NCBI GenBank assembly: GCA_050699035.1 | Contig: JBOHDE010000011.1 | Span: 1 to 33,971 of the forward strand | DNA: 33,971 nucleotides | Origin: WHTB01 sp050699035 | GTDB taxonomy: Bacteria > Actinomycetota > Actinomycetes > Propionibacteriales > Nocardioidaceae | Direction: 5' to 3' | Part shown: piece by piece, positions 24,518 through 32,983 of the stretch | How positions within the stretch are numbered: position 1 is the first letter of the stretch | Layout of the letters: each line of letters opens with the position of its first letter | Position numbers and translations under genes: made by a program | Notes under the pieces: model-generated | Told to the model about the DNA's origin: nothing | The model's database searches: none | Seen by the model: the letters and a program-made list of their open reading frames with translations, nothing else

Positions 24518-26181
24518 GTGCTGATCTCGGCGCGACGGCGTCGCTCCCGCTCGGGGTCGGCGATCGGGATCGCCGCCATCAGGCTGTGCGTGTACGGATG
24601 CTCGGGGCTGGCGAACAGCTCGTCGCGGTCGCCCTGCTCGACGATGACGCCGCGTCTCATCACGGCGACGTGGTGCGCCATGTACCTGACCACCGCCAGG
24701 TCATGGCTGATGAACAGGTACGTGAGGCCGAGCCGCGTCTGCAGGTCGCGGAGTAGGTTCAGCACCTGTGCCTGGATGGAGACGTCCAAGGAGGACACGG
24801 ACTCATCCAACACGAGGAAGTCCGGGTTGAGCACCAGCGCGCGGGCGATCGCGACCCGCTGGCACTGGCCGCCCGACATGCTCCGCGGCAGCCGGTTGCG
24901 GAGCTCCGGGCCGAGTCCGACCAGCTCGAGCGTCTCGTCGACCGTCTGCCGCCGACTCGCTCGGTCGCCGATCTGGTGGGCACGCAGCGGTGCGGTCACG
25001 ATCTCGGCCACCGTCCGACGCCGGTTGAGGGCGGCGTACGGGTCCTGGAAAACCATCTGCATGCGCCGGCGCAGACGACGCAGCACTGGCCCGGCCACCG
25101 TACTCAGGTCACGCCCGTCGAAGCTGACGGTGCCCGCGTCGAGCGGGGTGAGCGCGAGTACGGCGCGGGACACGGTGGACTTTCCCGACCCCGACTCGCC
25201 CACCAGGCCGAACGTCTGCCCGCGGCGGATCTCGAAGCTCGCGTCGTCGACCGCGCGAACGTGCTCGCCCAGGCCCAGCCGGTAGCTCTTCACGACGTGC
25301 TCGACCCGGACCAGCGGTGCTGCATCGGCGTCGAGCGGCGCCGGCGGGGTGGCCGGCGGGGCTGGCGGCCGATCCTGGGTCCGGATCGGGCGGTCGACGT
25401 CGATCGTCAGGTCGACCACGGAGCCCAGCAAGGTGCGGGTGTACGGATGGGCGGGGGAGCGGTAGAGGCGCGTCGCCGGGGCGGTCTCGACGAACTCGCC
25501 GTGGCGCATCACGTTGACCGTGTCGCAGAACCCGGCGGCGACGCCGAGGTCGTGGGTGATCAGGACGACTCCGGTGCCGTGGTCGTCGGCCAGCCGGTCC
25601 AGCAGGTCGATGATCAGCGACTGCGTGGTCACGTCGAGGGCGGTCGTCGGCTCGTCGGCGAGCAGCACCTCGGGTCCGGACGACATGGCCATCGCGATCA
25701 TGACGCGTTGCCGCATGCCGCCGGAGAACTCGTGCGGGTACTGGGAGAACCGCTCCTGCGGCTGCGGTACGCCGACCTCGCCCAGCATGTCGAGTGCACG
25801 CCTTCGCGCCGTCGCCCGGGATGCGTCGCTGTGCAGCCGGATCGCCTCGACCAGCTGGTGTCCGATGGTCCGCACCGGGTTGAGGGACGACATCGGGTCC
25901 TGGTAGACCATCGCGACCCGGCTGCCGCGGATCTTCTGCATCTGGCGGGGCGGCAGCGGCAGCAGGTCCTGGCCCTGCAACAGCACCTGGCCCGACACCG
26001 TGGCCTGGTGGGCGAGCCGCATGATCGACAACGCGGTCAGTGACTTGCCGGAGCCCGACTCGCCGACGATCCCCATCCGCTCGCCGCGGCCCAGCGTGAA
26101 CGACACCCCGTTGACCGGCGTGGTGTCCCCGAACCTCACCCGCAGGTCGCGGACGTCGAGGACCGCGTCGTCAGCGCTCAC
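24514..26181 (-). CDS. Fused dual ATPase of a peptide/opine/nickel-type (Dpp/Opp-like) ABC importer
   Basis: 555 residues from GTG 26181 (GTGA overlap with the permease); the frame is open farther upstream but only as a shadow of the permease gene. Domain 1 (about 5-260): GESGSGKS, FSGGMRQRV, LLADEPTTALD, and SPAHPYTRTLL. A Pro-rich linker (PPAPPATPPAPLDADAAP) leads to domain 2 (about 290-540): GESGSGKS, MSGGQCQRVAIARAL, LVLDESVSSLD and SPEHPYTHSLM. Both nucleotide sites look intact; Cys replaces the usual Arg in the second signature. It powers uptake through the two permeases encoded upstream. DppD and DppF are separate in many systems but fusions are common. Confidence 0.92.
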   Translation of the reverse strand: MSADDAVLDVRDLRVRFGDTTPVNGVSFTLGRGERMGIVGESGSGKSLTALSIMRLAHQATVSGQVLLQGQDLLPLPPRQMQKIRGSRVAMVYQDPMSSLNPVRTIGHQLVEAIRLHSDASRATARRRALDMLGEVGVPQPQERFSQYPHEFSGGMRQRVMIAMAMSSGPEVLLADEPTTALDVTTQSLIIDLLDRLADDHGTGVVLITHDLGVAAGFCDTVNVMRHGEFVETAPATRLYRSPAHPYTRTLLGSVVDLTIDVDRPIRTQDRPPAPPATPPAPLDADAAPLVRVEHVVKSYRLGLGEHVRAVDDASFEIRRGQTFGLVGESGSGKSTVSRAVLALTPLDAGTVSFDGRDLSTVAGPVLRRLRRRMQMVFQDPYAALNRRRTVAEIVTAPLRAHQIGDRASRRQTVDETLELVGLGPELRNRLPRSMSGGQCQRVAIARALVLNPDFLVLDESVSSLDVSIQAQVLNLLRDLQTRLGLTYLFISHDLAVVRYMAHHVAVMRRGVIVEQGDRDELFASPEHPYTHSLMAAIPIADPERERRRRAEIST

Positions 26182-27038
26182 GCCGCGCGTCCTCTCGGGT
26201 CCTGACCGCCGAGCTGGTCGGCCAGCAGGTTGAGCATCCAAATGGTGACGAAGATCAGCGCGGCCGGGAAGAGCAGGTAGCCCATCGACTGGTAGATCCG
26301 CTGGTAGCCCTGCTGGACCAGCGTGCCCCACGTCGCCTCTGGCGACTGGATGCCGAGCCCGACGAAGCTCAGCGACGCCTCGACCAAGATGGCGTTGGCG
26401 CCGTTGATGGCCGCCTGGACGCCGAGCTGGCCACGGATGTTGGGCAGCACCTCGTGCAGCAGGAGCTGGCGACGCGGCGCGCCGTACGCGACGGCGGCCG
26501 CGACGTAGTCGTCCTGGAGCTCGGTGAGCACCGTGCTGCGGACCATCCGGGCCGTCGTCGGCGTCAGCAGGACGCCGACGATCAGCGCGAGCCGCCACGG
26601 CGTCGGCTCGAACGCCGCGACGAACACCAGCGCGAACAGGATCTGCGGGATCGCCATCAGCGTGTCCGCGACCCGCATCAGCAGCTCGTCGAGCAGGCCG
26701 CCGAGAAAGGCGGCACCCATGCCCCACAGCGTGCCGACCAGCATCGCCACCGCGGTCGCGCCACCGGCGATCAGGAAGGTCAGCCGGCCGCCGTACAGCG
26801 CCCGGCTGAACAGGTCGCGCCCGAGCTCGTCGGTGCCGAACGGGTGGGACAACGACGCACCGGCGAACCGCTCGCCCGACTGCGCGGTCGGGTCGGCCGG
26901 AGCGGCCCAGGTGGCGGCGAGGCAGCCGACCAGCAGGAGCACGAGCAGGCCGACCGCGAACCAGGTGAGCCACCGTCCCCGGTGCGGCAGGGCGACCCCG
27001 CGTCGGCGGAGCCGCGGCATCGATCGGCTGTCAGCCAC
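26178..27038 (-). CDS. ABC importer permease, DppC/OppC-like
   Basis: 286 residues with an N-terminal helix (WFAVGLLVLLLVGCLAATW), the HPFGTDELGRDLFSRALYGG motif typical of the family, and the ATPase-coupling loop AAVAYGAPRRQLLLHEVLPN. About six helices. GTG 27038 has a good SD (GGGAGG) and overlaps the DppB-like gene by 8 bases. It forms half of the channel with the next protein. Confidence 0.92.
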   Translation of the reverse strand: MADSRSMPRLRRRGVALPHRGRWLTWFAVGLLVLLLVGCLAATWAAPADPTAQSGERFAGASLSHPFGTDELGRDLFSRALYGGRLTFLIAGGATAVAMLVGTLWGMGAAFLGGLLDELLMRVADTLMAIPQILFALVFVAAFEPTPWRLALIVGVLLTPTTARMVRSTVLTELQDDYVAAAVAYGAPRRQLLLHEVLPNIRGQLGVQAAINGANAILVEASLSFVGLGIQSPEATWGTLVQQGYQRIYQSMGYLLFPAALIFVTIWMLNLLADQLGGQDPRGRAA

Positions 27039-27993
27039 GCGACCTCCCGACCCGAAGCCGTGGGTCCAGCACGCCGTACGCGAGGTCGACCAGCAGGCTG
27101 GTCACGATGAACAGCGCGCTGACGAGCAGCACCACCGACTGGAGCACGGCGTAGTCCCGTTTGAAGACGGCATCGATGGCCAGCGACCCCAGACCCGGGA
27201 TCCCGAAGACGTACTCGATGATCACCACGCCGCCGAGGGTGTAGCCGACGATCAGGCCGAGGATGGTGAGCCCCGGGATCATCGCGTTGCGCAGCGCGTG
27301 GCCGAGCACGACGGTGCGCCGCGGTGCACCCTTGCCCTCGGCAGTGCGGATGTACGGCGCGGCGAGTGCATCGATCATCGACTCCCGGAGGAAGCGCATC
27401 AGCAGCGGCGCGGCGGCGATGGCGAGGGTGGTCGCCGGCAGGACCAACCGGGTCAGGTTCTCCACCGGCGACGTGGAGAACGCGACGTAGCCGCGGGCCG
27501 GCAGCCACTCCAGCTGGACGGCGAAGACCACGATCAGCAAGATCCCGATCAGGAACTGCGGCAGCGCCATCCCGGCGGTGGCCAGGGCGGTGAGGATGCG
27601 GTCGAGGCGGCCGCGCGGGCGTAACGACGCCGCGACGGCGGCGGGCACGGCCACCACCAGGGCGAGCAGGATCGAGAGCAGGGTGACTTCCAGCGTCGCG
27701 GGGATGCGCTGACCGATCAGCTCGCCGACGGAGAACTGGTTGAAGTAGGACTGTCCGAAGTCGCCCTGCAGCAGGCCGCCCACCCAGCTCAGGTACTGGG
27801 TCACGATCGGGTCCTCGAGGCCGGCGTCCTGACGGAGCTGGCGGATCAGCTCCTCGTCGACGCCGGGTGTCGACCCGAGGCGGGTGATGACGGGGTCACC
27901 GGGCAGCCACCGCAGCACGATGAAGACGAGGACGGAGGTGGCGGCCAGCATCAGGATGCTGACGGCCACCCGCCGCAGGATGAACCGGCCCAC
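27031..27993 (-). CDS. ABC importer permease, DppB/OppB-like
   Basis: 320 residues starting MGRFILRRVAVSILMLAATS, the usual N-terminus of this family, with LPGDPV, LGLDPDI-like LEDPIVTQYL, and the coupling loop RTAEGKGAPRRTVVLGHALRN. EYVFGIPGLGSLAIDAV is another family mark. GTG 27993 lies one base after the binding-protein stop. Paired with the DppC-like permease. Confidence 0.92.
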   Translation of the reverse strand: MGRFILRRVAVSILMLAATSVLVFIVLRWLPGDPVITRLGSTPGVDEELIRQLRQDAGLEDPIVTQYLSWVGGLLQGDFGQSYFNQFSVGELIGQRIPATLEVTLLSILLALVVAVPAAVAASLRPRGRLDRILTALATAGMALPQFLIGILLIVVFAVQLEWLPARGYVAFSTSPVENLTRLVLPATTLAIAAAPLLMRFLRESMIDALAAPYIRTAEGKGAPRRTVVLGHALRNAMIPGLTILGLIVGYTLGGVVIIEYVFGIPGLGSLAIDAVFKRDYAVLQSVVLLVSALFIVTSLLVDLAYGVLDPRLRVGRSRG

Positions 27994-27994
27994 C

Positions 27995-29548
27995 TCAGTC
28001 CTGCGTCAGGCCGGCGGACTCGAGGTGCAGCTGGCCGCCGCCTTCGACCCAGACGCCGGCGACACCTGGCCCGACGGCGGTCACTACGGTCGACTGCAGC
28101 GGCACGATCAGCGGCACCTCGTCGTTGATGACCTGCTGGACCGTCGCCCAGGCGTCCTTGCGCGCCTCCTCGTCCGGCTCGGAGACGGCCGTCGAGAAGG
28201 CCTCGGCGAACTCGGGGCTCTGCCAGTTACATTCGCAGCGACCGTCTTGGTAGAAGTTCAGCGAGTACGCCGGCTCGGGCGGCGTCGACTGGAAGTTCGG
28301 CACGATCGTCGCCGGGTAGGACTTGCCGGCCGGGTAGAACTTGTCGACCCAGGTGCCGATGTCGTTGTTGTCGATCTTCAGGGTGATCCCGATCTCCTTG
28401 AGGCTGGCCTGCAAGATCTCGCCACTCGTGTTCCACTCGGGGTACTGACCGGCCACGCCCCACCAGGTGAGCGTGTCGCCCGACTCGACACCGGCCTGGG
28501 CGAACAGGTCCTTGGCCTTGTCGAGGTCGTAGCCGTACTCGGTCAGGTCACCGCCGTACCACGGGTTCTCCTCGCCGAGTGCGTTGTTGGTCGGCGAGAC
28601 CGCGCCCTGCCCGAAGTAGGCGGCGTCGAGGATCGCCTCGCGGTCGGTGGCGTACGCCAGCGCCTGCCGAGCACGCACGTCGTCGAACGGCGGTGACGTC
28701 GTGTCCATCTCCCAGGACGGCCACTGGCTCGGGTTGTCCGGCCGGACCAGCGTGACATCACCGCCGCCCTCGAACTGCTCGACGTCACCTTGCGGGACCG
28801 ACCAGAGGACGTCGAGGTCACCGGAGCGGAGCGCAGTGACCGCGGAGGTCGACTCGGCGGCCTTGACGAAGGTGATCTCGTCGAGCGGCGGCGGGTCTGC
28901 GAAGTACTCGTCGTTGCGTACCAGCGTGAGGGAGCTGTCCGGGGTGAACTCGGAGACCTTGTACGGGCCGGTGCCGACGGGGTCCTTGTCGATCGAGTCG
29001 AGCGACTCGGTGTCGAGCATCTTGACCCACACGATGCCGGCCGGGAACGTCGCGATCGGCTCCGACAGGGTGAACTCGACGGTGTAGTCGTCGGTCGCCT
29101 CGACTGCCGTGACCGCGGCGATCTTGTTGGCCTCCTGAGTGGCGGTCTTGTCGTCGAGGTAGTAGTCGAACGTCTGCTTCACGTCGGCGGCGGTGAACTT
29201 CTTGCCGTTGGTGAACGTCACGTCCTGGCGCAGGGTGAAGGTCCAGGTGCGCTGGTCGTCCGATGCCTCCCACGACTCGGCAAGGTCGGGCACGATCTCG
29301 CCGGACTCGTCGGTCGCCGACAGCCCGTTCCACAGCAGCGGGAACAGCGACTCCTCCCAGGCGAACGTGCGGATCGCCGGGTTCAGCTGGGGGATGCCCT
29401 GCGCCGCGCCGACGGTGAGCGTGCCGCCGTCCTGGACGTCGCCCTCGGCCCCGCTGCTGCTGCTGCCGTCGTCGCCCGATCCGGAGCACCCGGCGAGCAG
29501 CAGGACCACCGCGGCGACACTCCCGACGTACGCGGATGTCCTTGGCAT
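27995..29548 (-). CDS. Solute-binding lipoprotein of the ABC importer (SBP family 5)
   Basis: 517 residues. The lipobox LLLAGC near residues 16-21 is followed by a Ser/Gly/Asp linker, so the mature protein is lipid-anchored outside. SBP_bac_5 features follow: GTLTVGAAQG, ESWEASDDQRTWTFTLR, VTFTNGKKFTAADV, VGTGPYKVSEF and ARQALAYATDREAIL. Proteins of this family bind peptides but also oligosaccharides and other solutes; the neighbours here argue for a saccharide. It is the first gene of the eight-gene operon, with ATG 29548 just downstream of operator site 3. A longer upstream frame is discounted because it would precede the signal peptide. Confidence 0.93.
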   Translation of the reverse strand: MPRTSAYVGSVAAVVLLLAGCSGSGDDGSSSSGAEGDVQDGGTLTVGAAQGIPQLNPAIRTFAWEESLFPLLWNGLSATDESGEIVPDLAESWEASDDQRTWTFTLRQDVTFTNGKKFTAADVKQTFDYYLDDKTATQEANKIAAVTAVEATDDYTVEFTLSEPIATFPAGIVWVKMLDTESLDSIDKDPVGTGPYKVSEFTPDSSLTLVRNDEYFADPPPLDEITFVKAAESTSAVTALRSGDLDVLWSVPQGDVEQFEGGGDVTLVRPDNPSQWPSWEMDTTSPPFDDVRARQALAYATDREAILDAAYFGQGAVSPTNNALGEENPWYGGDLTEYGYDLDKAKDLFAQAGVESGDTLTWWGVAGQYPEWNTSGEILQASLKEIGITLKIDNNDIGTWVDKFYPAGKSYPATIVPNFQSTPPEPAYSLNFYQDGRCECNWQSPEFAEAFSTAVSEPDEEARKDAWATVQQVINDEVPLIVPLQSTVVTAVGPGVAGVWVEGGGQLHLESAGLTQD

Positions 29549-29568
29549 CGTGCCTCCTCGTCCTGGAC

Positions 29569-29592
29569 TGCTATTCGCTATAGCATGTAGCA
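29569..29592. promoter_or_regulatory. Candidate GntR operator, site 3 (most complete)
   Basis: A nested dyad TGCTA-N3-GCTATAGC-N3-TAGCA, centred at 29580.5, in the 78-base gap between the transporter operon and the divergent regulator gene. It can be read as four GCTA/TAGC half-sites spaced 7, 4 and 7 bases. It is the fullest of the three sites, as expected for autoregulation. Confidence 0.7.
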
Positions 29593-29626
29593 ATGTTGAT
29601 CGAGTGTCCAGTAGAGTCGGGGGCTC

Positions 29627-30322
29627 GTGGCCCGACGGACGGAAGAGATGACATTGCGGGCAGTTCCTGACCAGAACCTGGCGTCGTGGGTCACCGGCGA
29701 GCTGCGTGACGCCATCCAGCGAGGTGAGCTGGTGGCCGGCGAACGACTCGTCGAACGCAAGCTTGCGGAGCGGCTCGGAGTGAGCCACATCCCAGTGCGC
29801 GAGGCCCTGGCCAAGCTGGCCGAGGAGGGGCTGGTCGAGCGGCTACCGCGGCGGGGCGCACGCGTTGCGGTGCTATCCGCCGAGGACCTGGAGGAGCTCT
29901 CGAGCCTGCGCACGCTGCTCGAGCAGTTCGTGGTCGTGCGCGTTCAGCAGCGGTGGGATGACCGGATCGAGGCCCGGCTCCGCAAGCTGGTCGCGTCGAT
30001 GGTTGTCGCCGCCGAGCGGGGCGACCAGGCGCGGGTGTTCGATCTCGACCGCCGGTTCCACGAGCAGCTGTGGGAGCTCGCCGAGCACCGCCTGCTGATG
30101 GGTTTGGCCGCGCAGCTGCGCAGCCGGATCAACGGGTTCCTCTGGGCGGCGACCAGCGCACTCGAGCCGGATGACCGGGTCGCCCACGCGACGTCGCACG
30201 CCGACCTGGTCGACGCCATCGCCAGCGGAGACCCGAGGCGGGCGCGTCGCGCGATGGCCGACCACATCAGCACGGCGGCCAAGCGCATCGACACCTCGAG
30301 CGCCGACGACCAGCCGAGTTGA
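29627..30322 (+). CDS. GntR-family transcriptional regulator, FCD subgroup
   Basis: 231 residues from GTG 29627; ATG 29648 in frame is an alternative. The winged-helix domain occupies about 17-83, with the recognition region AERLGVSHIPVREALAKLAE. The C-terminal FCD ligand domain, about 88-220, keeps the metal-type residues Asp141, His145 (DLDRRFHEQL), His191 (SHADLV) and His213 (DHIST). FCD regulators usually respond to organic or sugar acids and repress until the ligand binds. It stands divergent to the transporter operon, and site 3 lies between them, so it is the likely controller of the whole regulon (inference). Confidence 0.9.
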   Translation: MARRTEEMTLRAVPDQNLASWVTGELRDAIQRGELVAGERLVERKLAERLGVSHIPVREALAKLAEEGLVERLPRRGARVAVLSAEDLEELSSLRTLLEQFVVVRVQQRWDDRIEARLRKLVASMVVAAERGDQARVFDLDRRFHEQLWELAEHRLLMGLAAQLRSRINGFLWAATSALEPDDRVAHATSHADLVDAIASGDPRRARRAMADHISTAAKRIDTSSADDQPS

Positions 30323-30355
30323 GCGCGTCTCGGGAGGGTCGTGCTGCGGGCTGTG

Positions 30356-30553
30356 TCAGGGGGCGTGGCGGCGACCACGGAAACCTGCGGCGGCCAAGCC
30401 GATGCCGACGACGGCGACGACTGGTCCGACTACGGCCCACAGGGTCTCGCCGGTCATCCCGCTGCCGCCGACGTACCCGAGGCCTTGCAAGGTCCAGACG
30501 ATCCCGGCCACGGCCAAGAGCGCTCCCACGCCGATCAGCAGGCTCGTACGCAT
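30356..30553 (-). CDS. Small two-helix membrane protein
   Basis: 65 residues with two hydrophobic helices (LLIGVGALLAVAGIVWTL and WAVVGPVVAVVGIGLAAAGF) joined by a Gly-rich loop, and a basic end (RGRRHAP). Small proteins of this plan are common in actinobacteria; no function is known to me. It is convergent with the GntR gene and separated by 33 bases. Confidence 0.7.
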   Translation of the reverse strand: MRTSLLIGVGALLAVAGIVWTLQGLGYVGGSGMTGETLWAVVGPVVAVVGIGLAAAGFRGRRHAP

Positions 30554-30616
30554 CAGGTGCCACCACCTTCCGGTCAGCGACCGCCTCGTCGACGCCCGCG
30601 TACCGAACCTAGCGGG

Positions 30617-31102
30617 CTAGGACAGGGTCACGCCCATCCGGCGGTCGATGCCGGTGCCGTGGACTGGGTCTCTGCCGCGGATGTGGATCTCGTGCTCGGT
30701 CACGTCGGCGCGATACAGCCGGAACGGTGCTGTGCCGCGGAGCTCGTCGAGCGGAAACGGCTGCTGCTCGGGGAACCTGGCTCGGCAGGCCACCTCGGCG
30801 CACTCGTCCAGGTCGCTCTCCGGGACCAGCGTGGCGCGTGCGGACATGTACACGGCCTGCCCCTGCCCGATCGGCGCCTGCGAGTCGAACACGACGATGC
30901 TGACATCGGGCCGCTCCGCGACGTTGCGTGAGTGCTGGGCTGCTGGCGACGAGATCCAGTAGAGCACCGAGGTGCCGTCCGGCGAGTAGTAGACCGGCGA
31001 GACCCGGGCTCGTCCGTCGGGCTCCACGGTGCCGAGCGTCATGTACCTGTTGGCGTCGATGATCGTCCGGACGCGGTCGACGGGCTCGAGTTCGGTCGTC
31101 AT
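30617..31102 (-). CDS. Pyridoxamine-phosphate-oxidase-fold (PPOX) flavin-binding protein
   Basis: 161 residues from ATG 31102, preceded by a GGGG nine bases upstream; a start at 31129 lacks an SD. The split-barrel fold shows in YMTLGTVEPDGRARVSPVYY, VLYWISSPAAQHSRNVAERP and VSIVVFDSQAPIGQGQAVYM. Relatives bind FMN, F420 or heme and reduce small molecules; which cofactor is used here cannot be told. It stands alone and is divergent to the DGPF/sigma pair. Confidence 0.85.
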   Translation of the reverse strand: MTTELEPVDRVRTIIDANRYMTLGTVEPDGRARVSPVYYSPDGTSVLYWISSPAAQHSRNVAERPDVSIVVFDSQAPIGQGQAVYMSARATLVPESDLDECAEVACRARFPEQQPFPLDELRGTAPFRLYRADVTEHEIHIRGRDPVHGTGIDRRMGVTLS

Positions 31103-31143
31103 GTCAGCTGCCCCCGAGGTCGGTTGCATTGCATCTTGGCACG

Positions 31144-31203
31144 TCGACTGGCGCGTTGCGTAGGCCCGGCGTCCGGTTTGTCCCTACGGAACGCGCCAGT
31201 CGA
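31144..31203. repeat. Long inverted repeat in the divergent spacer
   Basis: Arms 31144-31164 and 31183-31203 match at 20 of 21 positions (start TCGACTGGCGCGTT), loop 18 bases. It lies between divergent genes, where a terminator is not expected. It may be an interspersed palindromic element. Confidence 0.8.
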
Positions 31204-31260
31204 TGGCGGCGCCCGTCAGAGCCCGGCGCGCGATCTCGACACGACTAATCTGCTGATGGA

Positions 31261-31290
31261 TGTCGAGGCCGGGCCGCCGGTGGTGACGTC
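31261..31290 (+). promoter_or_regulatory. Candidate ECF42-type promoter
   Basis: TGTCGA at 31261-31266 matches the -35 motif I recall for ECF42 sigma factors, and CGTC at 31287-31290 could be the -10 part. The GTG of the DGPF gene is about 47 bases downstream. It suggests that the sigma factor encoded next activates its own operon. Confidence 0.5.
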
Positions 31291-31337
31291 TCAGGCGAGA
31301 GGCGCCGACGGGGCGCCGGGCACAGAGGAGAGCAGCC

Positions 31338-31709
31338 GTGAAGTACATCATGTTCAGCTACGGCACGCAGGCCGACTGGGACGCCATCGAGGACCTGCCC
31401 ACCGAGGTCGCCGAGGCGGAGTACGGGCCGGTGGACGACGTAGCGCAGGAGCTGATCGCGTCCGGCGAGCACGTCTACGCGGCCGGTCTCGCCGACCCGT
31501 CGCACACCCATGTCGTCGAGCTGCGGGAGGGAGCTCCGGTGGTCACCGACGGGCCGTACGCCGAGGCGAAGGAGTTCCTGGCCAGCTTCGGGGTCGTCGA
31601 CGTCGAGAGCCTCGACCGCGCGCTCGAGATCGCTGCCCGCGTCGCGGCGACGCTCTCCTGCCGGGTCGAGGTGCGGCCGTTGATGGGTGACGGCGGGCTG
31701 GAGATGTAG
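31338..31709 (+). CDS. DGPF/YCII-domain protein
   Basis: 123 residues from GTG 31338, with GAGGAG at 31325-31330. The YCII-related fold is marked by KYIMFSYG at the start and VVTDGPYAEAKEFLASFGVV, which carries the DGPF-type motif (here DGPY). Proteins of this family are encoded beside ECF42 sigma factors, as here (5-base gap), but their biochemical role is unclear. Confidence 0.88.
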   Translation: MKYIMFSYGTQADWDAIEDLPTEVAEAEYGPVDDVAQELIASGEHVYAAGLADPSHTHVVELREGAPVVTDGPYAEAKEFLASFGVVDVESLDRALEIAARVAATLSCRVEVRPLMGDGGLEM

Positions 31710-31714
31710 CGGTC

Positions 31715-32965
31715 GTGCCGTCCGAGCCTGCCGTCGAGGACCTGCTGCGCCCGCTGGCGCCGCAGGTCCTCGGCGCGCTGGTGCGCCGGTACGGTCACTT
31801 CGACACGGCCGAGGACGCCGTCCAGGAGGCGTTGCTCGCCGGCGCGGTGCAATGGCCCCGCGACGGTGTACCCGACAACCCGCGGGCCTGGCTGATCACA
31901 GTCGCGTCTCGCCGGATGACCAACCTGCTGCGCAGCGAGCAGGCCCGCAGACACCGCGAGGAGAGTGTCGCCACGCGGCTGCCGGCCGACCACTACCTCG
32001 CACCCGCCGCCGACACCATGCGACCTGCCGACGCCGACGACACGCTCATCCTGCTGTTCCTGTGCTGCCATCCTGAGCTCAGCCCGGCCTCCCAGATCGC
32101 CCTTACCCTCCGGGCGGTCGGTGGCCTCACCACCGCCGAGATCGCGGCCGCGTTCCTGGTCCCCGAGTCGACCATGGCGCAGCGGGTCAGCCGGGCCAAG
32201 CAGCGGATCAAGTCCTCGGGCGTCCCGTTCCGGATGCCGCCGCCGCAAGACAGGGACGCCCGCCTGCTCGCGGTCCTTCATGTGCTCTACCTGGTCTTCA
32301 ACGAGGGCTACACGAGTACGTCCGGACCGGATCTGCAGCGGGCCGAGCTGACCGGCGAGGCGATCCGGCTCGCCCGCCTGGCCCACGCCCTGCTGCCCGA
32401 CGACGGCGAGGTCACCGGCTTGCTCGCCCTGATGCTGCTCACCGACGCCCGCCGACCTGCGCGCACCGGACCCGACGGCGACCTGGTGCCGCTGGACGAG
32501 CAGGACCGCAGCCGATGGAACCAGGAGTACGTCGCCGAGGGCGTCGCGCTGGTGCCTGACGTCCGGTCGCAGCGGACCCTCGGCCCGTATGCGCTGCAGG
32601 CGGCGATCGCCGCGGTGCACGACCAGGCGACCCGGGCCGAGGACACCGACTGGGCGCGGATCGTCTTGCTCTACGGCGTGCTCGCCCGGGTGTCGCCCAG
32701 TCCGATGGTCACCCTCAACCAGGCCGTCGCGACCGCGATGGTGGACGGCCCCCGGGCCGGGCTCGCCGTACTCGAACCGCTCGACCTGGACGCCCGGATG
32801 TCGGAGCATCACCGGCTCGACGCGGTGCGCGCGCACCTGCTGGAGATGGCCGGAGACCACGCCGAGGCCGTTGCCCACTACCGCACCGCGGCCCGTCGTA
32901 CGACGAGCGCGCCCGAGCAGCGCTACCTGGAGGCCAGGGCGGACCGGCTCAGCGAGCGGACGTGA
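31715..32965 (+). CDS. ECF42-type RNA polymerase sigma factor with C-terminal TPR-like extension
   Basis: 416 residues from GTG 31715. Sigma region 2 is at about 10-75 (YGHFDTAEDAVQEALLAG, NPRAWLITVASRRMTNLLR) and region 4 at about 120-170 (LTTAEIAAAFLVPESTMAQR). The remaining 240 residues form a helical TPR-like domain: LYLVFNEGYTSTSG, AIRLARLAHALLPDDGEV, LEMAGDHAEAVAHYRTAARR. This architecture and the DGPF neighbour define the ECF42 group, which has no classical anti-sigma factor; the extension is thought to govern activity. No anti-sigma gene is nearby. Confidence 0.92.
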   Translation: MPSEPAVEDLLRPLAPQVLGALVRRYGHFDTAEDAVQEALLAGAVQWPRDGVPDNPRAWLITVASRRMTNLLRSEQARRHREESVATRLPADHYLAPAADTMRPADADDTLILLFLCCHPELSPASQIALTLRAVGGLTTAEIAAAFLVPESTMAQRVSRAKQRIKSSGVPFRMPPPQDRDARLLAVLHVLYLVFNEGYTSTSGPDLQRAELTGEAIRLARLAHALLPDDGEVTGLLALMLLTDARRPARTGPDGDLVPLDEQDRSRWNQEYVAEGVALVPDVRSQRTLGPYALQAAIAAVHDQATRAEDTDWARIVLLYGVLARVSPSPMVTLNQAVATAMVDGPRAGLAVLEPLDLDARMSEHHRLDAVRAHLLEMAGDHAEAVAHYRTAARRTTSAPEQRYLEARADRLSERT

Positions 32966-32983
32966 GCTCGCCAGGCCAGGCGG

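Noticed and set aside
31130..31337. tRNA or attachment site in the divergent spacer
   Set aside because: The stem is a single long hairpin; no cloverleaf or integrase gene is nearby.
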